Shown here: piece after piece, positions 24,189 to 32,455 of the stretch | Position numbering within the stretch: position 1 is the stretch's first letter | Layout: the number at the start of each line of letters is the position of its first letter | Position numbers and translations under genes: made by a program | Source: Gaiellasilicea sp963806955 | GTDB lineage: Bacteria > Actinomycetota > Thermoleophilia > Gaiellales > Gaiellaceae | Direction of reading: 5' to 3' | DNA length: 64,000 nucleotides | NCBI GenBank assembly: GCA_963806955.1 | Contig: CAWDZG010000002.1 | Span: 1,426,001-1,490,000, forward strand | Notes under the pieces: model-generated | Told to the model about the DNA's origin: nothing | The model's input: the letters and a program-made list of their open reading frames with translations, nothing else | Database searches by the model: none

Positions 24189-24722
24189 ATGTCGCTCGGG
24201 GAGGATCTGGAGCGGATCGCGGCCGGAACGGGCGCCGCGGCCGTTCTCGCGGCCGAGGCGCAACCGGGCGAACGCGTCTACCTGTGCGCGTTCGAAGAGG
24301 ACGACGGCGCGCGGACGTGGCTCGCGCTCGACGCAGCCGACTCGCCGGTGGCGGACCGGCAGCGCGTGCGCGACGCGGTCTCGATCCTCGCGCTCTGCGA
24401 GCTCGCGGAGGAGACGGCCGCGGGCGGCGACCTCGACGAGCTCCGCTCGCAGCTTGCGGCGCTCCGCGTGACCGAGAACCCGGACGGGATCGAGGAGGCC
24501 GAGGACGCCGCTCTGGGGCTCCAGCGCATCGTCGGCGCGCCGCCGCAACTCGCGACACCGGCGCGTCTCGACGAGCTCGGCGCTGCCACGAGGTCGCTCG
24601 AGATCGCGCTCGGCGGCGCGGTGCAAGGCTCGCCCTTCGCGACTGCGATGAAGGGCGCGAGCGAGGTGGTCGAGTCCCTCTGGGCCGATGTCGAACGCTC
24701 CTACCGGATCCCGCTCAGCTAG
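24189..24722 (+). CDS. Hypothetical protein, actinobacterial
   Basis: 177 residues, acidic and Ala/Leu-rich, with no TM or signal peptide. Beta-strand-like VYLCAFEEDDGARTWLALDA is followed by helices. The sequence is not recognisable to me. Possible leaderless start. The next small gene follows after 9 nt, and the pair may be co-transcribed. Confidence 0.6.
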   Translation: MSLGEDLERIAAGTGAAAVLAAEAQPGERVYLCAFEEDDGARTWLALDAADSPVADRQRVRDAVSILALCELAEETAAGGDLDELRSQLAALRVTENPDGIEEAEDAALGLQRIVGAPPQLATPARLDELGAATRSLEIALGGAVQGSPFATAMKGASEVVESLWADVERSYRIPLS

Positions 24723-24731
24723 CCTGGTCGC

Positions 24732-25028
24732 ATGGAAGGCGGCGGTTTCAGCTTCCCGTTCGGCGGTGACCCGGAGGACCTGCTCCGCGGCATCCGCGAG
24801 TTCGCCGAGCAGCAGGCGGAGACCGTGCAGGAGGCGCAGCGCGAGCAGTTCGCGACGCTGACCCTGAACACGGCGGTCGAGCTGACCGCGGCAGCGTTGA
24901 AGCAGGTGCAGCCGAGCGGATCGGTCGACGAGCAGGCCGTCGCCCTCCGCGACGCCATGCGCGTGCTCTTCCCGGAAGCGGTCGCGCTGGTTTCTGCGGC
25001 CCGCCAGGGTTTCATGCGCGAGCGCTGA
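24732..25028 (+). CDS. Small acidic hypothetical protein
   Basis: 98 residues: an N-terminal Gly/Phe stretch (MEGGGFSFPFGGDPEDLLRG) followed by helices (FAEQQAETVQEAQREQFATL). ATG with TAGCCT ending exactly 6 nt upstream, giving it its own predicted leaderless promoter that overlaps the stop codon of the gene before. No known domain seen. Confidence 0.6.
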   Translation: MEGGGFSFPFGGDPEDLLRGIREFAEQQAETVQEAQREQFATLTLNTAVELTAAALKQVQPSGSVDEQAVALRDAMRVLFPEAVALVSAARQGFMRER

Positions 25029-25054
25029 GCCGCTCGCGCTAGAGTCGCGCGCCG

Positions 25055-25951
25055 ATGTCCCTGCTCGACCGAGCGATTGTCACCGTCCTGCCCGCCGTCC
25101 CGAGGGCGGTGGTGCGGCGCGTCTCGTCTCGCTACATCGCGGGCACCGAGCTCGACGACGCCCGCCGCGTCGTCGCCGAGCTGAACGCGGGCGGCAAGCT
25201 CGCCACGGTCGACGTGCTCGGCGAGGAGATCACGAGCCCGGACGAGGCGGCCGAGATCACGCGCGCCTACCTCGACATGCTCGACGCGATCGACGCCGAC
25301 GGCCTCCAGGCGAACGTGAGCGTGAAGCTGACCGGCCTCGGGCTGAAGCTCGACCCCGCACTCGCGCGGGAGAACCTGCAGGCGATCGCGGCGCGCGGCA
25401 CGTTCGTCCGGATCGACATGGAGGACGCGTCCACGACGGACGCCACGCTCGGCCTCTACCGCGAGCTCGTCGCCGCCGGGTACGACAACCTCGGCGTCGT
25501 GCTCCAGGCGGCGCTGAAGCGCACGGTCGACGACGCTCGCACGCTGGCAGGCGCGAACGTCCGGCTCTGCAAGGGCATCTACGTCGAGCCACCGCAGATC
25601 GCCCACCGCGGCGTCGAGGAGATCAGGGACAGCTACGTGCGTGCTCTCGACGTGTTGCTCGACGGCGGCTGCTACGTCGGCATCGCCACGCACGACGAGC
25701 ACCTCGTCGAGCGTGGGATCGCCGCAGTGCGCGAGCGCGGGCTCGACCCGTCCGCCTACGAGCTGCAGATGCTGCTCGGCGTGCGGCCCGAGCTGGGCGA
25801 CCGGATCATCGCCGAGGGGCACCGGCTCCGGATCTACGTGCCCTTCGGGCGCCAGTGGTACGAGTACTCGCTGCGGCGCCTGCAGGAGAACCCGAAGATC
25901 GCCGGCTACGTCGCCGGCGATCTCGGTCGATCGCTGCTGCGGCGGGGCTGA
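25055..25951 (+). CDS. Proline dehydrogenase, monofunctional
   Basis: 298 residues. FAD-dependent oxidation of proline to pyrroline-5-carboxylate at the membrane. The TIM-barrel motifs are ANVSVKLTGLGLKLD, FVRIDMEDASTTDATL, VRLCKGIYVEPP, VGIATHDEHLV, YELQMLLGVRP and the C-terminal substrate helix YEYSLRRLQENP with its paired Arg. The length fits the monofunctional PRODH of Gram-positives. The partner P5C dehydrogenase is not nearby. TAGAGT ends 9 nt before the ATG. Confidence 0.93.
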   Translation: MSLLDRAIVTVLPAVPRAVVRRVSSRYIAGTELDDARRVVAELNAGGKLATVDVLGEEITSPDEAAEITRAYLDMLDAIDADGLQANVSVKLTGLGLKLDPALARENLQAIAARGTFVRIDMEDASTTDATLGLYRELVAAGYDNLGVVLQAALKRTVDDARTLAGANVRLCKGIYVEPPQIAHRGVEEIRDSYVRALDVLLDGGCYVGIATHDEHLVERGIAAVRERGLDPSAYELQMLLGVRPELGDRIIAEGHRLRIYVPFGRQWYEYSLRRLQENPKIAGYVAGDLGRSLLRRG

Positions 25952-25954
25952 CCG

Positions 25955-26236
25955 CTACGGAGGCGGCGGGCCCGGCGCGACGTCTTCCTCTTCGACGACC
26001 GTGGTGCGGCGCGGCGGTGCGGCAGTGCGGACGGGGCCGCCCTCCACGTACGCAGTCCGCCGGCGGAAGCCGCCCCAGCTCGACCAGAAGATCATCGAGA
26101 GGACGAGGCCGAGGATGCCGACGATCAGGAGAATGACGCCGATGTTGTTCACGTCGAGGCCCTCGGCTTCCGCCGTGACCCCCCACGTGAGGATCGCACC
26201 GACGGCGATCAACAGGATGCTTACTGAGATGCCCAT
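25955..26236 (-). CDS. DUF6458-type small membrane protein
   Basis: 93 residues with two TM helices (ISVSILLIAVGAILTWGVTA and NNIGVILLIVGILGLVLSMI) and a Pro/Glu-rich cytoplasmic tail with an RRRTAYVEGGPVR stretch. The layout matches the actinobacterial DUF6458 family, function unknown. ATG 26236 is preferred over 26245 because GGAGAGG lies 9 nt upstream of it. The stop is 3 nt from the convergent proline dehydrogenase stop. Confidence 0.75.
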   Translation of the reverse strand: MGISVSILLIAVGAILTWGVTAEAEGLDVNNIGVILLIVGILGLVLSMIFWSSWGGFRRRTAYVEGGPVRTAAPPRRTTVVEEEDVAPGPPPP

Positions 26237-26266
26237 GCGTCGCATCCTCTCCGGCGCCGTAGCTTC

Positions 26267-26881
26267 TCAACCCTCCGGCTTCTCGGCGGCGAGGACGAGC
26301 TGGCCGGGCACCTTCGTGTCCTTGCCGGGCCATTCCTCGAGCCCGCGCAGGAGCAGCCCGGCACGGGAGACGGCCGTGACGAGCTCGCCGAGGCCCGCCA
26401 CGGCGTAGTAGTCGTCGCGCCAGCGGCCGAACGCGTCGAGGCAGGCCGCGGCAGGATGCTCGTCGTGCAGGAGGAGGACGCCGCCCGGCCTGAGCGCGGC
26501 GGCGACCCCGCCGGCCCATGGCTCGACGGCGCGCAGGCGCCGCAGCGAGCCGTGGCCGAGGTAGACCAGATCCCAGCGGCCGAGCAGGAGCTCGGGCGGC
26601 AACGCGTGCACGTCGGCGTGGACCCAGGGCAGCTCGGGCCGCCGCTTCCGCGCAGCGTCGATCGAGGCCGCGTCGTCGTCCACGCCCGTGACGAGCGCGC
26701 CGAGCTCGGCCAGGTCGACCGACTCGCGCCCGGTGCCGCAGAGGAGGTGAAGGACACGGTGGCCGGCTGCGCCCTGGAGCCGCTCGCGGATCCGGTCGGG
26801 CATCCCCGGCGCGGCGAGGACGTTCTCGGACGTCCGGTGCGCGTCGTCGAAGGCGCGGCGGTTGTGGTCAGTGGGTTCCAC
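26267..26881 (-). CDS. Class I SAM-dependent methyltransferase
   Basis: 204 residues. SAM motif I is VLHLLCGTGRESVDLAELG, with the acidic residue binding ribose in VTGVDDDAASI, then YLGHGSLRRL and LRPGGVLLLHDEHP. Substrate is not evident; the fold resembles UbiE/TehB-like enzymes. GTG start. It lies 9 nt after the FabL-type gene in the same direction, suggesting one operon from 27903 down to 26267. Confidence 0.82.
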   Translation of the reverse strand: MEPTDHNRRAFDDAHRTSENVLAAPGMPDRIRERLQGAAGHRVLHLLCGTGRESVDLAELGALVTGVDDDAASIDAARKRRPELPWVHADVHALPPELLLGRWDLVYLGHGSLRRLRAVEPWAGGVAAALRPGGVLLLHDEHPAAACLDAFGRWRDDYYAVAGLGELVTAVSRAGLLLRGLEEWPGKDTKVPGQLVLAAEKPEG

Positions 26882-26890
26882 GACGTCCGC

Positions 26891-27628
26891 TCACGCTCGT
26901 AGCGAAAAGCCGCCGTCGACGATCAGCGTCTGGCCGCGGATCATCTCCGCGCCCGGCGAGCAGAGGAAGGCGACGACTTCCGCCATGTCCTCCGGCGAGA
27001 CGAGCCGGCCGGCCGGGTTGTCCCTGCCGAAGCGGAGCATCTCCTCCCGGTTCGGGAAGTGCTCGAGCGCGCCGGTCTCGACCACGCCGCCCGAGACGGC
27101 GTTGACCCGGATCCCGCGCGGTGCCAGCTCGACGGCGAGGTAGCGGACGAGCGCCTCGAGCGCCGCCTTCGACGTGCCGACGAGCGTGTAGTTGTCGAGC
27201 ACGCGCTGCGAGCCGAGGCTCGAGATGCCGATGATCGACGCGCCCGCCGGCATCTGCGGCGCGGTCGCGCGAGCGAGCGAGAGGAGCGCCCGCGCGTTCG
27301 CGTTCAGCGTCCAGTCCCAGTGCTTGTCCTCCGTCTCGAGCGCCGGCCGGATCACACCGGTCGCCGCGTTGTGGACGAGCACGTCCAGCGGGCCGAGCGC
27401 CGCCACCTCCTCGAGCACGCGGTCGGAGGTGATGTTGCCGCGCACGAGCGTCGGCTCGGCGCCGTGGTTGCGCAGCTCCTCCGCCGTCGCCTCCGCCGCG
27501 GCGTCGGAGCGGAGGTAGCCGATCGCGACGCGGGCGGCGCCGCGGGCCGCGAAGTGGAGCGCGATCGCCCGGCCGATTCCCCGCGAGCCGCCGGTCACGA
27601 AGACCGACGCTCCCTCGAATGCGCTCAT
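26891..27628 (-). CDS. SDR oxidoreductase, FabL-type enoyl-ACP reductase
   Basis: 245 residues. Rossmann motif VTGGSRGIGRAIALHFA, then HNAATGV, ISSLGSQRVLDNYTLVGTSKAALEALVRY split across about 150-180. The catalytic spacing is Tyr-x6-Lys rather than the usual SDR Tyr-x3-Lys, the hallmark of FabL (enoyl-ACP reductase III) and related enzymes. It probably reduces enoyl-ACP with NADPH in fatty-acid elongation, though a general SDR role cannot be excluded. ATG overlaps the preceding gene's stop (ATGA). Confidence 0.82.
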   Translation of the reverse strand: MSAFEGASVFVTGGSRGIGRAIALHFAARGAARVAIGYLRSDAAAEATAEELRNHGAEPTLVRGNITSDRVLEEVAALGPLDVLVHNAATGVIRPALETEDKHWDWTLNANARALLSLARATAPQMPAGASIIGISSLGSQRVLDNYTLVGTSKAALEALVRYLAVELAPRGIRVNAVSGGVVETGALEHFPNREEMLRFGRDNPAGRLVSPEDMAEVVAFLCSPGAEMIRGQTLIVDGGFSLRA

Positions 27629-27903
27629 GCCCGTCGCGGCAGCGGCTCGGAGGCGGGCGCCGAGCTCGGCAGCTCGTCCCAGCCGATCCGTTCACGCGAC
27701 TCGGGCTCGCCACCCTCGGCCTTCGAGGATGCATGGCCGAGATCGTCGAGGAGGCGGATCTTCTCCTCGCCGTAGCGCCGGACCGGGTGATCGGACGGCA
27801 GCTCCTCGATCAGCTCGCGCACCCGCGCACGCAGCTGGTACGCGAAGTGGGGCGTCGCGGGGCCGACGAGGGCATCGATGTCGCGGAGTGAAGGCTCGGC
27901 CAT
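27625..27903 (-). CDS. Hypothetical protein preceding the FabL-type reductase
   Basis: 92 residues, helical N-terminal half (FAYQLRARVRELIEELPSDH, VRRYGEEKIRLLDDLGHAS) and a disordered C-terminus. ATG with TACGCT ending 8 nt upstream on the minus strand (27912-27917). It is coupled to the reductase by ATGA overlap. No known family seen. Confidence 0.65.
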   Translation of the reverse strand: MAEPSLRDIDALVGPATPHFAYQLRARVRELIEELPSDHPVRRYGEEKIRLLDDLGHASSKAEGGEPESRERIGWDELPSSAPASEPLPRRA

Positions 27904-27918
27904 CGGGCCGAAGCGTAA

Positions 27919-28227
27919 CTATCTGCAGGCCTTGACGGCGCGCTGGAGCGCCTTCAGCTGCGCGTTCTGCTTGCGCACGAACGCGCGCCGGAGCTTCGCG
28001 CTTCGCGTGGTGCGGAAGTACGCCCTGCGCTGGGCGGCCATCTGGCGCTTGTAGCGCTGGACCGCGGCCTGCCGCGCCTTGCGCACTGCAGCAGGGCAGT
28101 ACTGCGCGACCGACGCGCTCGGGCCTGTTGCTGCAAGCCCCGCTCCACTCGGTGTCACCACGGCCACGAACGCCGTCGCCGCCAGGACGGCGCAGATGGT
28201 GCCGAGTGCGAGCCGGAGTCTCCCCAC
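27919..28227 (-). CDS. Small secreted Arg/Lys-rich protein
   Basis: 102 residues from GTG 28227. A signal peptide (RLRLALGTICAVLAATAFVA) is followed by a short linker and a strongly basic helical region (ARQAAVQRYKRQMAAQRRAY, LRRAFVRKQNAQLKALQRAV) with a single pair of Cys (QYCPAAV and KACR), perhaps a disulfide. A TTG at 28263 would extend the frame but places uncharged residues before the signal. Function unknown. A role in surface charge or nucleic-acid binding would be speculation. Confidence 0.55.
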   Translation of the reverse strand: MGRLRLALGTICAVLAATAFVAVVTPSGAGLAATGPSASVAQYCPAAVRKARQAAVQRYKRQMAAQRRAYFRTTRSAKLRRAFVRKQNAQLKALQRAVKACR

Positions 28228-28305
28228 GCCGGACAGGCTCGCAGCCGCGGCCGGCGCCGGCAACCCCCGCCGGAGTGATCGCCGCCGTCAGTAGGGTGGC
28301 CGGCG

Positions 28306-29193
28306 ATGCGACGACCGCTCGGCATCGAGCTGATGCTGCTGGCCACCGTCGTCCTGTGGGCGCTCAACCTCACGGTCACCCGCTACATCCTCACGCACGG
28401 CTTCGAGCCGCTCGCCTACGCGACCGTCCGCTACGGGGCAGCTGCCGTGATCTTCCTCGGCATCGCTCTGGTCGCGGAGCGGAGCGTGCGGATCGCGCGC
28501 CGCGACTTCGGCCTCGTCGCGCTCGCCGCGATCGCGCTCTGGCTCAACCAGCTCTCGTTCGTCTTCGCGCTCGAGGAGTCGAGCGCCTCCTCGATCGCCC
28601 TCATCCTCGGCGCCACCCCGATCTTCGCGGCCGTGATCGGGATCGCCTTCGGCCTCGAGCGCCTGTCGCAGCGCTTCTGGATCGCCGCGGCGGTCTCGTT
28701 CGCCGGCGTGGCACTCGTCGCGACGGGCTCGGGCGCGGGCCTCGCCGGCGACGTCCGGGGGAACCTGCTCGGGATCGCGACCGCTGCGACCTGGGCGGCC
28801 TACTCGCTCGCGATCACGCCGTTGATGCAGCGGTACTCCGCGTCGAGGATCAGCGCCGTCGTCCTCTCGCTCGGCTGGATCCTGATCGCTCTCGTCGGCT
28901 TCCCGCAGGCGGCGGAGCAGGACTACGGTCTCGGCTGGGAGGTCTGGGCGCTGCTCGCGTTCGCGACCGCGGGCCCACTCGTGCTCACGAACGTGCTCTG
29001 GTTCCGGTCGCTGCACCGGATCGGCGCCTCGCGGGCGACGCTCGTCGCCAACCTGCAGCCGTTCGTGGCCGCCGTCTTCGCGCTGCTGCTCCTCTCGGAG
29101 CGGATGACGCTGCCGCAGGTGCTGGGCGGCGTCCTGATCGCGGGCGGGATCCTGACCGCGCGCCGGCGACCGCCCGCGCCCGCCTCCGAGTAA
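28306..29193 (+). CDS. DMT superfamily (EamA) transporter
   Basis: 295 residues and ten TM helices in two EamA repeats; the first repeat opens with IELMLLATVVLWALNLTVTR and the second near NLLGIATAATWAAYSL. Exporter of metabolites or amino acids by analogy; substrate unknown. TAGGGT ends 8 nt before the ATG. hppD begins 10 nt after the stop, and TAAGAT overlapping this stop gives hppD its own predicted promoter. Confidence 0.88.
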   Translation: MRRPLGIELMLLATVVLWALNLTVTRYILTHGFEPLAYATVRYGAAAVIFLGIALVAERSVRIARRDFGLVALAAIALWLNQLSFVFALEESSASSIALILGATPIFAAVIGIAFGLERLSQRFWIAAAVSFAGVALVATGSGAGLAGDVRGNLLGIATAATWAAYSLAITPLMQRYSASRISAVVLSLGWILIALVGFPQAAEQDYGLGWEVWALLAFATAGPLVLTNVLWFRSLHRIGASRATLVANLQPFVAAVFALLLLSERMTLPQVLGGVLIAGGILTARRRPPAPASE

Positions 29194-29203
29194 GATCCGG
29201 CGG

Positions 29204-30304
29204 GTGAACGCCCCGGACTTCATGCCGCTCGACGGCTGGGACCACGTCGAGCTCTGGGTGGGCAACGCCAAGCAGGCGGCCTACTGGTACGAGCACGCGC
29301 TCGGCTTCGAGCGCACCGCGTACGCGGGGCCGGAGACGGGCCTCCGCGACCGGGCCAGCTACGTGCTCGAGCAGGGCGAGATCAGGCTCGTGCTCACGAG
29401 CGGGCTCCGCTCGGACAGCGAGGTCGTCGCGTTCGCGGTCCGGCACGGCGACGCCGCGAAGGACGTCGCGCTCCAGGTGCCGGACGTCGCGCATGCGTTC
29501 CGCGAGGCGGTGGCGCGAGGCGCCGTGGCCGTGCGCGAGCCGGAGTGGGTCGAGGACGAGCACGGCCGCGTCGAGCTCGCGGCGATCGGCACCTACGGCG
29601 AGAACGTGCACACGTTCGTGAACCGGGCCGACTACGCCGGCCCCTATCTCCCGGGCTACGTCTCGCTCGCGCCCAACGGGCACGCGGGCGCCGGCGCGGG
29701 CCTGATCGCGATCGACCACGTCGTCGGCAACGTCGAGCTCGGGAAGATGAACCACTGGGTCGAGTTCTACGAGCAGGTCTTCGGGATGACGAACATCGTC
29801 CACTTCGGCGACGACCAGATCCAGACCGAGTACTCGGCGCTGATGAGCAAGGTGATGGCGGACGGCGCCGGCAAGATCAAGTTCCCGATCAACGAGCCGG
29901 CCGAGGGGAAGCGCAAGAGCCAGATCGACGAGTACCTCGAGTTCAACGAGGGCCCCGGCGTGCAGCACATCGCGCTCCAGACGTCGAGCATCGTGCAGAC
30001 GATCGAGCGGCTGAAGGACCGCGGCGTGATCTTCCTCGACACGCCCGAGACGTACTACGAGGAGGTCGAGGGCCGCGTCGGCGAGATCGCCGAGTCCTAC
30101 GACGACCTGAAGCGGCTGCGGATCCTGGCCGACCGCGACGAGGACGGCTACCTGCTCCAGATCTTCACGAAGACGGCGCAGGACCGGCCGACGCTCTTCT
30201 TCGAGGTGATCGAGCGGCACGGCGCGACGACGTTCGGCGAGGGCAACTTCAAGGCCCTCTTCGAGTCGATCGAGCGCGAGCAGGCGCTGCGCGGCAACCT
30301 GTAG
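29204..30304 (+). CDS. hppD: 4-hydroxyphenylpyruvate dioxygenase
   Basis: 366 residues. Converts 4-hydroxyphenylpyruvate to homogentisate, the entry step of tyrosine degradation. Two VOC domains. The Fe(II) facial triad is predicted as His in LIAIDHVVGNV, His in GVQHIALQT and Glu in LFFEVIERHG. The family C-terminal gate motif (FGEGNFKALFESIE) is present. GTG start with TAAGAT ending 7 nt upstream. The partner homogentisate dioxygenase lies 3 kb downstream on the same strand, separated by a metal transporter and an FAH-like protein. Confidence 0.95.
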   Translation: MNAPDFMPLDGWDHVELWVGNAKQAAYWYEHALGFERTAYAGPETGLRDRASYVLEQGEIRLVLTSGLRSDSEVVAFAVRHGDAAKDVALQVPDVAHAFREAVARGAVAVREPEWVEDEHGRVELAAIGTYGENVHTFVNRADYAGPYLPGYVSLAPNGHAGAGAGLIAIDHVVGNVELGKMNHWVEFYEQVFGMTNIVHFGDDQIQTEYSALMSKVMADGAGKIKFPINEPAEGKRKSQIDEYLEFNEGPGVQHIALQTSSIVQTIERLKDRGVIFLDTPETYYEEVEGRVGEIAESYDDLKRLRILADRDEDGYLLQIFTKTAQDRPTLFFEVIERHGATTFGEGNFKALFESIEREQALRGNL

Positions 30305-30343
30305 CGCGTTTGCCGTCCGAGCCAACGTGACATAGTCGCCCTC

Positions 30344-30472
30344 ATGGGACTCGGAGCAATTCTCGTTGTGATCGGGATCGTGATCGCGATCGTGCAGAGC
30401 CTCGTCCTCGGCCTCATCCTGATCATCCTGGGATTGGCTCTGGGCGGGTTCCGGCGCGGCCGCTGGTACTGA
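30344..30472 (+). CDS. 42-residue hydrophobic membrane peptide
   Basis: Short frame of 42 codons: two hydrophobic segments (ILVVIGIVIAIVQSLVLGL and ILIILGLALG) and a basic end FRRGRWY. This is a common actinobacterial small-protein layout (hydrophobic hairpin plus Arg-rich tail). CATAGT ends 7 nt upstream of the ATG, so it may have its own leaderless promoter. Function unknown. Confidence 0.65.
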   Translation: MGLGAILVVIGIVIAIVQSLVLGLILIILGLALGGFRRGRWY

Positions 30473-30505
30473 TCCTCATCTCCGCAACCGTCTAGCCTTC
30501 GCGGC

Positions 30506-31840
30506 ATGACGCCGCAGCGCCGCACCGCGCTCGTCTCGATCGGCGCGGCGACTGCGCTCGTCGCGCTCAAGCTCGGCACCGGCCTGGCGAGCGGCAGCCT
30601 GGGGCTCGTCTCCGAGGCGCTGCACTCGGGCACCGACCTCGTCGCTGCGCTGCTGACCTTCTTCGCGCTCGGCGTCGCGGCGCGACCGGCCGACAGCGGC
30701 CATCAGTACGGGCACGGCAAGGCCGAGCATCTCGCCGCGCTCGGGGAGGCGAGCGTGCTCGCGCTCGTCAGCCTCGCGGTCGCGGCCGTCGCGACCGCTC
30801 GGCTGATCGGCGCCGACGAGCACACGGTCGACCCGGCCTGGTGGGTGTTCGCCGTCGTCGGCGTCGTGCTTTCCCTCGACCTCTCGCGAACGGTGGTCTC
30901 GCTGCGGACGGCACGCCGGTACCGGAGCGAGGCGCTGCGCTCGAACGCGCTCCACTTCGGGAGCGACTTCGCCGGCACGCTCGCGGTGCTGGCCGGCCTC
31001 ATCGCCGCATCGAAGGGCTACTCGGACGGCGACTCGATCGCGGCGCTCTTCGTCGCGGCGCTCGTCCTCGTCGCGGCGTTCCGGCTGATCCGCCGGAACG
31101 TGGACGTGCTCATGGACCGTGCGCCTGCCGACACCGAGCGGGCGGCACGGGCGGCGATCGCCCAGATCGACCCGCCGGTCGCGCTCTCGCGGCTGCGCCT
31201 GCGGCAGGCGGCAGGGCGCACGTTCGCGGACGCGGTCATCTCCGTCTCCCCGGGTGCGGCCGTCGGCCAGGGCCACGCCGCCGCCGATCTGGTCGAGGAT
31301 GCGCTCGAGCGGGCGCTGCCCGGCAGCGACGTCGTCGTGCACGTCGAGCCGGGCGGCGAGACGGCGCTGCGCGAGCGCGCCCACGCAGCGGCGCTCTCGG
31401 TGCCGCGCGTCCGGGAGATCCATAACCTCAGCCTCGTCTCGCTCGGCGGCGTCAACGAGCTCTCGCTGCATCTGAAGCTGCCGGGCGAGCTGCCGCTCGA
31501 CGTAGCGCACGCGATCGGGGAGGAGGTCGAGCGTGCGATCTGCACGGCCGTGCCCGAGATCTCCTCGGTACTGACCCATCTCGAGCCGCTGACCGAGGCC
31601 GGCGCAGGGGAGGTGGTCGAGGCGGCGGAGATTGCGGCTGCCGTGGCGAAGGCGGCGGGCGGTGCGCCCCGCGAGCTGCGGCTGCTGCAGACGGAGCAGG
31701 GCGTGGTCGCGTTCGTGACGCTCGGGCTCGACCCCGCCTCGACGCTCGAGGAGGCTCACGGGCGCGCCAGCGAAGTCGAGGAGCGGCTGCGGCGGGCGCG
31801 GCCGGACATCGCCGACGTGATAGTCCACACCGAACCGTGA
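30506..31840 (+). CDS. Cation diffusion facilitator transporter with doubled C-terminal domain
   Basis: 444 residues, longer than the usual 300. Six TM helices; the transport site is EALHSGTDLVA in TM2 and NALHFGSDFAG in TM5 (His-x3-Asp twice), pointing to Zn(II)/Fe(II)-type specificity. After the membrane domain the cytosolic ZT-dimer-like module (about 210-290) is followed by further related segments (about 290-370 and 380-444, ending IADVIVHTEP, a repeat of SSVLTHLEP). TAGCCT ends 7 nt before the ATG. It sits between hppD and hmgA, both Fe(II) enzymes. Confidence 0.88.
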   Translation: MTPQRRTALVSIGAATALVALKLGTGLASGSLGLVSEALHSGTDLVAALLTFFALGVAARPADSGHQYGHGKAEHLAALGEASVLALVSLAVAAVATARLIGADEHTVDPAWWVFAVVGVVLSLDLSRTVVSLRTARRYRSEALRSNALHFGSDFAGTLAVLAGLIAASKGYSDGDSIAALFVAALVLVAAFRLIRRNVDVLMDRAPADTERAARAAIAQIDPPVALSRLRLRQAAGRTFADAVISVSPGAAVGQGHAAADLVEDALERALPGSDVVVHVEPGGETALRERAHAAALSVPRVREIHNLSLVSLGGVNELSLHLKLPGELPLDVAHAIGEEVERAICTAVPEISSVLTHLEPLTEAGAGEVVEAAEIAAAVAKAAGGAPRELRLLQTEQGVVAFVTLGLDPASTLEEAHGRASEVEERLRRARPDIADVIVHTEP

Positions 31841-32451
31841 GGCTCTGCATGTTCACTCCCGCCGCGAGCGAGCTCGAGCGCGGCTGGCCCGGCCGGGTCG
31901 ACGGCGATCACGTCGTGCAGCTCGCCGCCCAGACGCTGCAGTCGTTCTTCGCCGGTGGCTCGAACGCCCGCGAGCACGCGCGGTTTCCGCTCGACGAGAT
32001 CGTGCTGCGCGCCCCGGTGCTCGAGCCGCCCTCCGTGCGGCTCTTCGAGGACGGGGCGCGTTTCGCGTTCGCCAACCCGGCCGCGATCCGCTCGCCCGGC
32101 GCGCTGATCCTGCGGCCGCACGGCCGCCTCGACGCGCTCGTGCGGCTCGCCGCCGTGATCGGCGCGGACGGTGAGATCGGCGGGTGGACGGGGATGCTCG
32201 AGTGGCGGGCGCCGGATCTGCCGGAGCCGAAGGACCGCGACTTCGCGCTCCTGCTCGGCCCGCACGTCGACACCGAGCTCGCCGACGGCTTCGACTGGGA
32301 CGGCGCGCGCGAGCACGCGACGCGGCACACGCGCCTGCGCCCGGGCGACCTGCTCGCCGGACCGGTGCGCGAGCGCCACGAGGACGTGGCGGAGGGCCCG
32401 ATCACGGTCGCCTTCGACGGCCTCGGCGAGCTCGCGGGATTCGTCGCGTAG
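31837..32451 (+). CDS. Fumarylacetoacetate-hydrolase-like protein lacking metal ligands
   Basis: 204 residues, GTG overlapping the transporter stop (GTGA). It follows the FAH-fold order: N-terminal RLCMFTP, PLDEIVLRAPVLEPPSVR, FANPAAIRSPGALI, LAAVIGADGEIGGWTGMLEW, DRDFALLLGPHV. The acidic ligands are gone: where true FAH has Glu-x-Glu in DYELE this has DALVR, and the Asp of MNDW is replaced (MLEW). It is therefore probably catalytically dead or altered. Its position between hppD and hmgA suggests a link to tyrosine degradation. A functional FAH is not in the window. Confidence 0.65.
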   Translation: MRLCMFTPAASELERGWPGRVDGDHVVQLAAQTLQSFFAGGSNAREHARFPLDEIVLRAPVLEPPSVRLFEDGARFAFANPAAIRSPGALILRPHGRLDALVRLAAVIGADGEIGGWTGMLEWRAPDLPEPKDRDFALLLGPHVDTELADGFDWDGAREHATRHTRLRPGDLLAGPVRERHEDVAEGPITVAFDGLGELAGFVA

Positions 32452-32455
32452 CCGG

